Assembly (NCBI GenBank): GCA_937860195.1
Contig: CALMBN010000096.1
Span: 1 to 13,343 of the forward strand
Length of the DNA stretch: 13,343 nt
Reading direction: 5' to 3'
Source of the DNA: an uncultured Novosphingobium sp.
GTDB taxonomy: Bacteria > Pseudomonadota > Alphaproteobacteria > Sphingomonadales > Sphingomonadaceae
Below the pieces are notes generated by a model. That model saw nothing but the letters and a program-made list of their open reading frames with translations, was not told where the DNA came from and did no database searches. Both the position numbers and the translations under genes were made by a program. The number at the start of each line of letters is the position of its first letter. Position 1 is the stretch's first letter. This document shows, piece after piece, positions 1-6,719 of this stretch.

Positions 1-269
1 AGTTCCAGGGCGGCACCGCCAGCCTCTCCAACATGGGGATGTTTGGGATCAAGCAGTTCGAAGCCGTCATCAACCCGCCGCAGGGGATGATCATGGCCAT
101 CGGCGCAGGCGAGCCGCGGCCCTATGTGGTCGACGGCGCGCTCAGCGTCGCCACCGTGATGAGCGCCACCGGCAGCTTCGACCACCGCGCCATCGACGGC
201 GCGGACGGCGCGCAACTGATGCAGGCGTTCAAGGCGCTGGTCGAAATGCCGCTGGGGTTGGTGGCTTGA
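1..269 (+). CDS. pdhC: Pyruvate dehydrogenase E2 (dihydrolipoamide acetyltransferase), C-terminal end, partial
   Basis: Only the last 88 codons are inside the window; the frame is open from base 3 and stops with TGA at 267-269. This is the end of the E2 catalytic (acetyltransferase) domain, which moves the acetyl group from lipoyl-lysine to CoA in the core of the pyruvate dehydrogenase complex in the cytoplasm. Seen: the stretch SNMGMFGIKQF, the INPPQ segment, and the active-site motif FDHRAIDGADG (pattern HxxxDG, with the catalytic His and Asp) near the end. The NMGMFGIKQF wording fits the pyruvate-type E2 of alphaproteobacteria better than the 2-oxoglutarate or branched-chain types, and the E3 gene downstream agrees. 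The lipoyl and subunit-binding domains lie outside the window. The stop overlaps the TTG start of the next gene. Confidence 0.95.
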   Translation, partial: FQGGTASLSNMGMFGIKQFEAVINPPQGMIMAIGAGEPRPYVVDGALSVATVMSATGSFDHRAIDGADGAQLMQAFKALVEMPLGLVA

Positions 270-748
270 ATCGCAATGGAGCAGTTTGGCTAGTAACGTT
301 TGGACTTTGGTTGTGCTTTACGATTTTGATCGAGACGAATAGGCAAAAAATAGAAATTCAACGAGAAAGATGTAACAGTCTGGAGTTAAATTTTGTTCAA
401 TCAAATTTATCGATTGAAATAATAAAAATCAGAATTGATTTGTTTCAATCCTATAGCAAAAATTCAGATTTTTCAGCAGAAATCACCAAACTGAGAGAAG
501 AGCTCAAACGGTTAGAAGTAAAATCTTCGACCGATGAGCATGAATTAAGTGAAGTATGCGAAGAGGTATCGAAATTGAATCAAAATCAGTCGATTTGGGC
601 GTCCATCGCAAATGCGTTTGCCGCAATGTCCGGGCTGGCAGCGGGTTACTGGCTCTCTTCTCAGCCGAATGCACTGAAATCGACAACTACAGAGAAGCGT
701 GCTCCGGTGAAGAAGTCCGCGACCAGAAAGATGTCCAAAGATGACTGA
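266..748 (+). CDS. Unrecognised two-helix membrane protein with periplasmic coiled coil, inside the pdh operon
   Basis: I do not recognise a family. The 160-residue product has a hydrophobic helix at about residues 5-22, a charged heptad-like region rich in E, K, L and I at about 27-107, a second hydrophobic helix at about 110-130, and a Lys/Arg-rich tail at about 138-158. By the positive-inside rule (inference) both ends are cytoplasmic and the coiled coil is periplasmic; Cys36 and Cys98 would lie there. The TTG start at 266 overlaps the pdhC stop, and there is no ATG in frame until residue 121. The stop overlaps lpdA (ATG at 741) by 8 bases, so it should be translated with its neighbours. 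Counted GC is 35% over 301-360 and 27% over 361-480, rising to 60% over 601-660, against 72% in early lpdA. That suggests a foreign or fast-evolving gene. The open frame over 160 codons and the fitted overlaps at both ends argue that it is real. Confidence 0.75.
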   Translation: MNRNGAVWLVTFGLWLCFTILIETNRQKIEIQRERCNSLELNFVQSNLSIEIIKIRIDLFQSYSKNSDFSAEITKLREELKRLEVKSSTDEHELSEVCEEVSKLNQNQSIWASIANAFAAMSGLAAGYWLSSQPNALKSTTTEKRAPVKKSATRKMSKDD

Positions 749-2153
749 TCAATACGACCTCATCGTCCTCGGTTCCGGACCCGGCGGCTATGTCGCCGCC
801 ATCCGCGCGGCGCAGCTTGGGCTGAAGGTCGCGATTGTCGAGCGCGAGAACCTTGGCGGGATCTGCCTCAATTGGGGGTGCATCCCGACCAAGGCGCTGC
901 TGCGCTCGGCCGAGATATTTCACTATATGCAGCACGCCAAGGACTATGGCCTCGCCGCTGAAAAGATCAGCGCCGATCTGACCGCCGTTGTCGCGCGCAG
1001 CCGCGGGGTGGCCAAGCAGCTCAACCAGGGCGTTACGCACCTGATGAAAAAAAACAAGATCACGGTGCACATGGGTGAGGGCAAGCTGACCGCACCGGGC
1101 AAGCTCGAGGTCAATGTCGAGAAGGGCACTGAAAAGCTTTCAGCCAAGCACATCATCGTCGCGACCGGCGCGCGGGCGCGCGATTTGCCGTTTGCCAAGG
1201 CCGATGGCGAGCGCGTCTGGACCTATCGCCACGCGATGACGCCCAAGGAAATGCCCAGCAAGCTGCTGGTGATCGGCAGCGGCGCGATCGGGATCGAGTT
1301 CGCAAGCTTTTACAACGACATGGGCAGCGAAGTGACTGTGGTCGAGATGATGGACCGGATCGTGCCGGTCGAAGATGCCGACGTTTCGGCTTTCCTCGAA
1401 AAGGCGCTCAAGAAACAGGGCATGACGATCCTGACCGGGGCCGGGGTCGAAAAGGTCGATGTTACCGCAACCGGTATCAAGGCTGCGATCAAGGGCAAGG
1501 ATGGAAAGGTCACAACTTCGGATTTCAGCCACGTGATCGTCGCGGTTGGAATTGCTCCAAATACCGAGAATATTGGCCTCGAAGCACTTGGTATCAAAGC
1601 AGAACGCGGGATCATTGCCATCGACGATTACGGCCGCACCAATGTGCCGGGCGTCTGGGCGATCGGCGATGTCACGCCGGGGCCATGGCTCGCCCACAAG
1701 GCCAGCCACGAAGGCGTGATCGCGGCGGAAAGCATCGCCAAGGAACTTGGCAACAAGGAGGTCCACCCCCACGCGATGGATCGTGGCAATATCCCCGGCT
1801 GCACCTATTGCCACCCGCAAATCGCCTCCGTCGGGCTGACCGAGGCCAAAGCCAAGGAAGCCGGTTTTGCGGTCAAGGCCGGGACTTTCCCGTTCATCGG
1901 CAACGGCAAGGCAATCGCGCTGGGCGAGGCCGAGGGCTTCATCAAGACCGTGTTTGATGCCAAGACCGGCGAGCTGCTGGGCGCGCATATGATCGGGGCG
2001 GAAGTGACCGAGCTGATTCAGGGCTATGTCGTCGGCAAGACGCTGGAAACCACCGAGGTCGAGCTGATGGCCACGGTCTTCCCTCACCCGACGCTATCGG
2101 AAATGATGCATGAATCGGTTCTGGCCGCCTACGGCCGCGCGATCCATATCTGA
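741..2153 (+). CDS. lpdA: Dihydrolipoyl dehydrogenase (E3)
   Basis: FAD-dependent oxidoreductase that re-oxidises dihydrolipoyl groups on E2 and passes electrons to NAD+, completing the pyruvate dehydrogenase cycle (and often serving other 2-oxoacid complexes). The 470 residues are full length for the family. Seen in order: FAD-binding GSGPGG at residues 11-16; redox-active disulfide Cys42/Cys47 in GGICLNWGCIPTKA; an NAD-binding GSGAIGIEFAS segment at roughly 178-188; a second FAD contact around GVWAIGDVT; and the C-terminal catalytic pair His449 and Glu454 in HPTLSE. The ATG at 741 overlaps the end of the preceding membrane-protein gene by 8 bases, so translation may be coupled to it. It ends 11 bases before the convergent PilZ gene. 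All key residues are present, and base composition is normal for the replicon, unlike the gene just upstream. Confidence 0.97.
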   Translation: MTDQYDLIVLGSGPGGYVAAIRAAQLGLKVAIVERENLGGICLNWGCIPTKALLRSAEIFHYMQHAKDYGLAAEKISADLTAVVARSRGVAKQLNQGVTHLMKKNKITVHMGEGKLTAPGKLEVNVEKGTEKLSAKHIIVATGARARDLPFAKADGERVWTYRHAMTPKEMPSKLLVIGSGAIGIEFASFYNDMGSEVTVVEMMDRIVPVEDADVSAFLEKALKKQGMTILTGAGVEKVDVTATGIKAAIKGKDGKVTTSDFSHVIVAVGIAPNTENIGLEALGIKAERGIIAIDDYGRTNVPGVWAIGDVTPGPWLAHKASHEGVIAAESIAKELGNKEVHPHAMDRGNIPGCTYCHPQIASVGLTEAKAKEAGFAVKAGTFPFIGNGKAIALGEAEGFIKTVFDAKTGELLGAHMIGAEVTELIQGYVVGKTLETTEVELMATVFPHPTLSEMMHESVLAAYGRAIHI

Positions 2154-2164
2154 TTGCTGATATC

Positions 2165-2491
2165 TCAGCGCAGCGATTTCACCAGATGATCAAACACCGC
2201 AATGTGCAGCGGGTTGGTGAATTCGCAGCCGACCATCGGACCGATAATCCAGCACAGTCGCGCTGACAGGAGCTGCATTCGGGGAATTCTGATCGAGAGT
2301 TCTTTGGTCTGATCAGCATAGGCCAGACCAGTAATCCGAAACCCGGTCGCCGATAGGTCTTCCAGCAGAACTGATTGCCACGGCCGGGTGCCTTGCCGCA
2401 CTTCACAGTGCAAGGCGAGCAGCGCGCGATTGGCGCTGCGGACCTGTTCTGACGGCACACATTTCAGGGGGGCGGTTGCGAGCGATTCCAT
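2165..2491 (-). CDS. Single-domain PilZ protein, candidate c-di-GMP receptor
   Basis: The 108-residue product is essentially one PilZ domain. Seen (from the ATG at 2489-2491): RSANR at residues 18-22, matching the RxxxR arm, and DLSATG at 45-50, matching the [D/N]xSxxG motif. Together these form the c-di-GMP binding site, so binding is likely intact. PilZ-only proteins commonly relay c-di-GMP levels to motility, polysaccharide export or pilus machinery; the target cannot be read from this locus. A longer reading from a TTG at 2531-2533 adds 14 residues that do not look like PilZ sequence, so I prefer the ATG, although neither has a strong ribosome binding site. It is convergent with lpdA (11-base gap) and lies in the same direction as the upstream tRNA-Ser. 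Its leader holds three TTAAC half-sites (see findings). Confidence 0.85.
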   Translation of the reverse strand: MESLATAPLKCVPSEQVRSANRALLALHCEVRQGTRPWQSVLLEDLSATGFRITGLAYADQTKELSIRIPRMQLLSARLCWIIGPMVGCEFTNPLHIAVFDHLVKSLR

Positions 2492-2683
2492 GCTTTTTGA
2501 ATAGAGCCGTGAATCTTGCCAAAAGGTAACCAAAAGTGGTGAATCAAACTGGTCTGTCAGGCTGGATTAACCAGGGCCGTGCCGGTTGTTAACTGCGACC
2601 AGCCAGCGGCCGATTTGCAGAATTCCGGGATAAACCGCAGCCTTTTCGTCGATTGAAGGCAAAACATGCCAAACGTCGTTAAC

Positions 2684-2700
2684 CACACTTTGAAAATGTG
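2684..2700 (-). repeat. 17-base imperfect inverted repeat 3' of tRNA-Ser
   Basis: The arms CACA and TGTG close the ends, followed by one mismatch and three A/T pairs around a single central base. It begins 9 bases downstream of the tRNA CCA end in the direction of tRNA transcription. It is not followed by a T run, so if it acts as a terminator it is a weak one. It could equally be a protein-binding dyad or chance. Confidence 0.25.
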
Positions 2701-2709
2701 CCAGAGATT

Positions 2710-2799
2710 TGGCGGACAGGGTGGGATTCGAACCCACGGTGAGCTTGCACCCACGGCGGTTTTCAAGACCGCTGCCTTAAACCACTCGGCCACCTGTCC
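2710..2799 (-). tRNA. tRNA-Ser (anticodon UGA)
   Basis: Reading the minus strand, the gene is 90 bases including an encoded CCA end. The acceptor stem pairs GGACAGG with CCTGTCC, the discriminator is G, and the 3' end reads GCCA. The anticodon stem GCGGT/ACCGC encloses the loop CTTGAAA, giving anticodon TGA, which reads UCA and other UCN serine codons. A long class II variable arm (about GGGTG-CAAG-CTCACC) is present, as expected for tRNA-Ser, and the T arm contains GGTTCGAATCC. It sits alone between the divergent mltB-like gene and the PilZ gene. Confidence 0.97.
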
Positions 2800-2808
2800 A
2801 ATAGCGCG

Positions 2809-2837
2809 CCGCTAGCGACAAAGCGCGGGCTTGTCAC
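2809..2837 (-). promoter_or_regulatory. Possible promoter of tRNA-Ser
   Basis: On the minus strand a GTGACA element (plus-strand 2832-2837) resembles a -35 box (TTGACA). At a 17-base spacing it is followed by TAGCGG (2809-2814), a poor -10 match. A start near 2802 would place the tRNA 5' end only a few bases downstream. The tRNA must be transcribed from this gap or from further upstream, but the -10 match is weak. Confidence 0.25.
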
Positions 2838-2883
2838 CCCCATTGCGTTTCCCGAATCAACTCGCCTGTGGCAAGATAATTTC

Positions 2884-3963
2884 ATGGACCTATTACGCGT
2901 AATCCGATTTGCAGCGCCGCTGGGCATAACGGTGGCGCTGGTGTCAGCGCCTCCTGCGATGCTGACTGCCCAGGGCATTGCCGTGCCGGTCATCCAGACG
3001 TTGCCTGGACCCGTTGATGGGCCAGTCGGGTTTCAGGGTTACCTGCAACTCGTTGGCGCAAAAGCGCGCGGAGAAGGGGTGAGGCAGCAGGCAATCGATG
3101 CGATTACCAATGGACTGACCTACAATCCCAAAGTGGTCTCGCTGGACCGGGCGCAGCCTGGTTCAACACCCGGGTCACCGCCGGCATTCTGGGCCTATTA
3201 CGCTCGTCATATTGGCGCTGCCCGGATCAATGGCGGCCGCTCTGCCGCTGCAGAAAACTGGGAATTGCTGGGCCGGATCGAAGCGCAGTATGGTGTCCCT
3301 CGCAAGATGATCATCGCGATCTGGGGGAAAGAAACCTTTTACGGCAAGGTCAAAGGCGATTTCGACCTGGCCCGGTCGCTTGCCACGCTGGCCTATGAAG
3401 GTCGCCGCCGCGAATTGTTTGAGGGCGAGCTGATTGCGTTGATGAAAATGGCTGATCGCGGGGTGCCGCGCCACCGGATGTTGGGCAGCTGGGCCGGGGC
3501 CTTCGGGAATCCGCAGTTTCTGCCCTCGGTCTATCTCCGCGTTGCGCGCGATGGTGATGGCAACGGCGAGGCCGATATCTGGAATAGCCATGCCGATACA
3601 TTCGCTTCGATCGCCAACTACTTCAAGGATGCTGGTTGGCGCACGGGAGAACCGTGGGGTGTGCGCGTATCTCTGCCAAGCGGGTTTGACCGATCGCAAC
3701 TGACCAACAGGCTTGAATCGCCAAGCTGTCCGGCGGTCCACAACCGGCATTCAATCTGGAAAACGGTGGGTGAGTGGCGCGCCATGGGGATTGCCCCACG
3801 CACCGAGATCTCCGATTCAACCATGGCAGTGTTGTTCGAACCGGACGGTCCGGAAAAAGGTGCCTTCCTTTTAACCGGGAATTATCGGGTCATCCTGCAA
3901 TACAACTGCTCGAACTACTACGCTTTATCCGTGGGGTTGCTTGCAGATGAGATTGCCCGTTGA
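2884..3963 (+). CDS. Lytic murein transglycosylase, MltB/SLT_2 family, exported
   Basis: Cleaves the MurNAc-GlcNAc bond of peptidoglycan, forming 1,6-anhydro ends, in the periplasm. The 359-residue product begins with a hydrophobic signal segment, roughly residues 1-29 ending near LTAQ. There is no lipobox Cys, so it is probably a soluble periplasmic form. Seen: the catalytic glutamate region IWGKETFYG with Glu150, the family motif GNPQFLPS at 208-215, and the acidic DGDGNGEAD loop (about 223-231), which resembles the EF-hand-like calcium site known in E. coli Slt35/MltB, followed by IWNS and ASIANYF. It lacks a recognisable C-terminal peptidoglycan-binding domain. The end overlaps the RlpA-like lipoprotein gene by 17 bases, so the two are probably co-expressed. 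It is the first gene of the plus-strand run. No clear Shine-Dalgarno sequence precedes the ATG. Confidence 0.93.
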   Translation: MDLLRVIRFAAPLGITVALVSAPPAMLTAQGIAVPVIQTLPGPVDGPVGFQGYLQLVGAKARGEGVRQQAIDAITNGLTYNPKVVSLDRAQPGSTPGSPPAFWAYYARHIGAARINGGRSAAAENWELLGRIEAQYGVPRKMIIAIWGKETFYGKVKGDFDLARSLATLAYEGRRRELFEGELIALMKMADRGVPRHRMLGSWAGAFGNPQFLPSVYLRVARDGDGNGEADIWNSHADTFASIANYFKDAGWRTGEPWGVRVSLPSGFDRSQLTNRLESPSCPAVHNRHSIWKTVGEWRAMGIAPRTEISDSTMAVLFEPDGPEKGAFLLTGNYRVILQYNCSNYYALSVGLLADEIAR

Positions 3964-4885
3964 AAAATTGCTGCCGCTGGCGGTGGCAACGCTCGTTGCC
4001 GGATGCGGGGGGACCAGCGACCGACCACAAATCATAGCGCAGCCAGCGACCAGCGGTCCGGGTGCTGATTATCCTGTCGTGGTTGGCGAGCCGTTCGTGG
4101 TCGATGGGGTTACTTTCACTCCGGTAGACCGGATGAATTACGATGCAGTCGGCTATGCTGCGGTCGGACCGGACGGCGGCGCGTCGGTCACCGCAGCGCA
4201 CCGGACTTTGCCGCTACCGAGCTACATTGAAGTGACCGCGCTCGATACCGGCAAGACCATATTGGTCCGGGTCGAACGGCGTGGACCGATGCGGGGAAGC
4301 AGCCTGGTCGAGCTTTCGCCCGGCGCTGCCGCGCAACTTGGCGTCGTTGGTCAGACAAAAGCGCCGGTCAGGGTTCGCCGGATGAACCCGATTGAACCAG
4401 ATCGCGCCGCGCTGCGGATGGGCCAGCCTGCCGCTGCGCGGATGGATACGCCAAAATCGCTGCTGGCCGTGCTGATGCGCAAACTGGACGGGCAGGAGGG
4501 TATCGTCCGCCCCGCTCCCGATGCGCAAGCGACACCCGCGCCGACAGTGGCTTCGCTTCCGCCAAAAGTTGAGCAACCGCCGAAGGCCAATAGCAAGGCC
4601 CCTGCAATTGTGGCCAAGCCGCAAGCAGCGCCGAAGGCCGCCCTGCCTGCGGTCAAGGCACCTGCGGCGGTGACAAACGGCAAATTTTTCGTACAAGTTG
4701 GCGCCTTTTCCAGCAAGGCCAACGCCACATCATCAGCATCGAAGGTTGGCGGATCGGCTAGCGTCGCCGGAAAGTTGTGGCACGTCCGGACTGGACCTTA
4801 CGCCACCAGAATCGATGCGGATGCCGCCTTGGCGAAAGTCAGGCGTGCAGGCTATAGCGACGCGCGAATCCAGCGCGCTGACTGA
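3947..4885 (+). CDS. RlpA-like lipoprotein with SPOR domain; active site degenerate
   Basis: The 312-residue product (from ATG 3947; a TTG at 3941 is a longer alternative) has a lipoprotein signal ending LVAGC, so Cys20 would be lipidated. Residues about 50-146 match the double-psi beta-barrel of RlpA: TAAHRTLPLPSYIEVTALD, then LVRVERRGPM, then SLVELSPGAAAQLG. An Ala/Pro/Lys-rich linker (about 185-243) leads to a C-terminal SPOR domain (about 245-310, starting GKFFVQVGAFSS and containing VRTGPY). SPOR domains bind peptidoglycan stripped of stem peptides at division sites. Classical RlpA proteins are septal lytic transglycosylases, but here the usual NDRGP is ERRGP and the WYG...TANGE segment before AAH is missing, so enzymatic activity is doubtful. 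A septal binding or scaffolding role with the neighbouring MltB-like enzyme and D,D-carboxypeptidase is inference. Confidence 0.88.
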   Translation: MRLPVEKLLPLAVATLVAGCGGTSDRPQIIAQPATSGPGADYPVVVGEPFVVDGVTFTPVDRMNYDAVGYAAVGPDGGASVTAAHRTLPLPSYIEVTALDTGKTILVRVERRGPMRGSSLVELSPGAAAQLGVVGQTKAPVRVRRMNPIEPDRAALRMGQPAAARMDTPKSLLAVLMRKLDGQEGIVRPAPDAQATPAPTVASLPPKVEQPPKANSKAPAIVAKPQAAPKAALPAVKAPAAVTNGKFFVQVGAFSSKANATSSASKVGGSASVAGKLWHVRTGPYATRIDADAALAKVRRAGYSDARIQRAD

Positions 4886-4920
4886 CGTTTTGCCGTCTGC
4901 GCCATGACTGGCGGGGACTG

Positions 4921-6087
4921 ATGTTGAACTATCGCCAATGCGGGCTGCTGCTTGCTGTCATGCTATCCGAAATGGCAGGCTCGCGAACGGTTGACGTGGA
5001 CATTGCGCCAAATCCGATTTCCCGGCAGCAGGCCCCGATCGCGTTGCTGGTTGACCTGTCTTCCGGACAGACCCTGTTTGCGCGCGAGGCTGATGCGCGC
5101 TTCCTCCCGGCATCGATGACCAAGGCAATGACCGCCTTGGTTGCGTTCGACCTGATCAAGGCAGGACACCTGCGGGAAGATACCTTCGTCACCGTCCGCC
5201 CCGAAACGTCAAGGCGCTGGGCGGGGAAGGGGACTACACTCAACTTGCGCCCGAACGAGCAAGTGCGGATCGGTGATTTGCTTATGGGTGTGACTGCCGT
5301 GTCCGCCAACGATGCCGCGGTTGCGCTGGCCGAAGCTGGGCTGGGCAGCCTTGAGGGCTGGGTTGGCGCGATGAATGCCCGGGCCAGGGTGCTGGGTCTG
5401 ACAGGCAGCCATTTCGGCACTCCCAACGGCTTTCCAGACCGCGGCGCAACCTATGTTACCGCGCGGGACATGGTGAAGCTGGCCAGTGCCCTGATAATCG
5501 AGCACCCCGAACTCTACCGGCGCTATATCGGGAAGCAGGCGATGGAATGGCGCGGGCAACGATTGATCAGCCACGACCCCTTTGCCGGGGTGGTGCCGGG
5601 TGCGGACGGGATCAAGACCGGGCACACTTTTGAAGCCGGTTTCAATTTCCTGGGAACAGTGGAACGCGGTGGCCGGAGAGTCGTGGTTGTGGTTGGTCGT
5701 TCGCCGAATGAAAGCGCCCGGGCGGCGGCCTCAAAGGGGCTTGTTGAATGGAGTTACGCTGAGCTCGACAGCCGCCCATTTCTCCAGCCTGACTGGATTG
5801 TCGGGGCCATCAAGGTTCAGGATGGCGATGCCCGACAAGTGAATGTCGCTGTTCCCCGGGCCTATTCGATTGCGGTGCGAAGGGACATTCAGCCGCACAT
5901 CACGGCCAGGATTGTCTACAACGGCCCGGTGCGTGCTCCGATTGCCAGAGGTGCCCCGGTGGCCACGCTCGAGATTCACGGCACAGGACTGCCTGCCCAC
6001 TCGATTCCGTTGGTCGCCATGCATGCAATCGGCAAAGCCGGGCCAATCGACAGGATCGTTGGTGGCCTGCTAGGGCTGTTTTCATGA
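4921..6087 (+). CDS. D-alanyl-D-alanine carboxypeptidase, PBP5/6 (DacC/DacA) family
   Basis: Serine peptidase that removes the terminal D-Ala from peptidoglycan pentapeptides in the periplasm, limiting cross-linking. The 388-residue product begins with an N-terminal signal-like segment (about 1-21). All three penicillin-binding motifs are visible: SMTK at 65-68 with nucleophile Ser65, SAN at 128-130, and KTG at 232-234. A PBP5-type C-terminal beta domain follows, and the last 15 residues (GPIDRIVGGLLGLFS) form a likely amphipathic helix for peripheral attachment to the outer face of the inner membrane. A GGGG stretch a few bases upstream of the ATG serves as ribosome binding site. It lies 35 bases after the RlpA-like gene and its stop overlaps the tmk start in an ATGA junction. 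Three adjacent peptidoglycan genes suggest a cell-wall remodelling module. Confidence 0.95.
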   Translation: MLNYRQCGLLLAVMLSEMAGSRTVDVDIAPNPISRQQAPIALLVDLSSGQTLFAREADARFLPASMTKAMTALVAFDLIKAGHLREDTFVTVRPETSRRWAGKGTTLNLRPNEQVRIGDLLMGVTAVSANDAAVALAEAGLGSLEGWVGAMNARARVLGLTGSHFGTPNGFPDRGATYVTARDMVKLASALIIEHPELYRRYIGKQAMEWRGQRLISHDPFAGVVPGADGIKTGHTFEAGFNFLGTVERGGRRVVVVVGRSPNESARAAASKGLVEWSYAELDSRPFLQPDWIVGAIKVQDGDARQVNVAVPRAYSIAVRRDIQPHITARIVYNGPVRAPIARGAPVATLEIHGTGLPAHSIPLVAMHAIGKAGPIDRIVGGLLGLFS

Positions 6088-6719
6088 TGCAGGGCAAGTT
6101 CATCGCGTTCGAAGGCGGGGAAGGGGCGGGGAAGAGCACCCAAGCCCGGCTGCTCGCTGCTGCGCTTGCGGCCCAGGGGATCGATTCCGTCGTTACCCGC
6201 GAACCGGGCGGGACACCCGGCGCCGAATCAATCCGCGCACTCCTGCTCGGCACCGAAGGGGAAGGCTGGCAGCCACGCGCTGAGGCGCTGTTGTTCGCCG
6301 CAGCCCGGTCTGACCATGTCGACCGGCTTATTCGGCCCGCAATCGCGGCGGGCAAATGGGTGATCTGTGATCGCTACGTTGATTCGAGCCGCGCCTATCA
6401 GGGCGGGGGCGGGGGCCTCTCCGACAGTGAAGTGCTTGATCTGCACCGGATTGGGAGCAGCGGCCTGTTGCCCGACCTCACCTTGTTGATCGAAGTCACA
6501 CCCGAAATCGCCAGGCAGCGCGCCACGACCCGCGATGTTGGAGGGGCGGACCGGATCGGCGGGCGCGACGACGCTTATCATGCCAAAGTCGCAGCCGCGT
6601 TCGTTCGCATTGCTGATGCGGAACCCGCCCGTTTCGCCCGGATAGACGGCAACAGTGATGCTCAAAGTGTTCATATGGCGGTCCTGAAAGCGCTTGAACC
6701 CTTGCTGGGTGCGGCGTGA
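6084..6719 (+). CDS. tmk: Thymidylate kinase (dTMP kinase)
   Basis: Phosphorylates dTMP to dTDP with ATP, an essential step of dTTP synthesis, in the cytoplasm. At 211 residues it is the usual size. Seen: the P-loop GGEGAGKST at residues 11-19, the REPGGTPGAESIR segment that lines the nucleotide sites (near 39-51), the DRY motif at 96-98 followed by SSRAYQGGG, and a LID-like Arg-containing segment around 148-162 (TTRDVGGADRIGGRDD). Two ATG codons occur in tandem at 6084 and 6087; the first gives a 4-base ATGA overlap with the carboxypeptidase gene, and either is possible. The stop overlaps the GTG start of holB. The tmk-holB pairing is a common bacterial arrangement and supports both names. 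Confidence 0.97.
   Translation: MMQGKFIAFEGGEGAGKSTQARLLAAALAAQGIDSVVTREPGGTPGAESIRALLLGTEGEGWQPRAEALLFAAARSDHVDRLIRPAIAAGKWVICDRYVDSSRAYQGGGGGLSDSEVLDLHRIGSSGLLPDLTLLIEVTPEIARQRATTRDVGGADRIGGRDDAYHAKVAAAFVRIADAEPARFARIDGNSDAQSVHMAVLKALEPLLGAA

Noticed and set aside
1140..2087. Long 315-codon open frame antisense to lpdA
   Set aside because: It is the mirror of a well-supported gene in a GC-rich region, where antisense frames stay open by codon bias. Its product shows no recognisable motif and it has no independent spacing or promoter logic.
2146..2163. ATATC...GATAT hairpin at the end of lpdA as a terminator
   Set aside because: Only five mostly A/T pairs with an eight-base loop and no T run; too weak to call.
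2557..2793. Minus-strand frame over the tRNA beginning MAEWFKAAVLKT
   Set aside because: This is the familiar false protein obtained by translating a tRNA-Ser gene; the region is a tRNA.
2710..2799. tRNA-Ser as an integrative-element attachment site
   Set aside because: tRNA-Ser genes are common attachment sites, but no integrase, no repeated tRNA 3' fragment and no foreign gene block borders it within the window.
2875..2880. GATAAT near the mltB-like start as a -10 box
   Set aside because: No -35 element lies at a workable distance, and transcription would begin inside the coding sequence.
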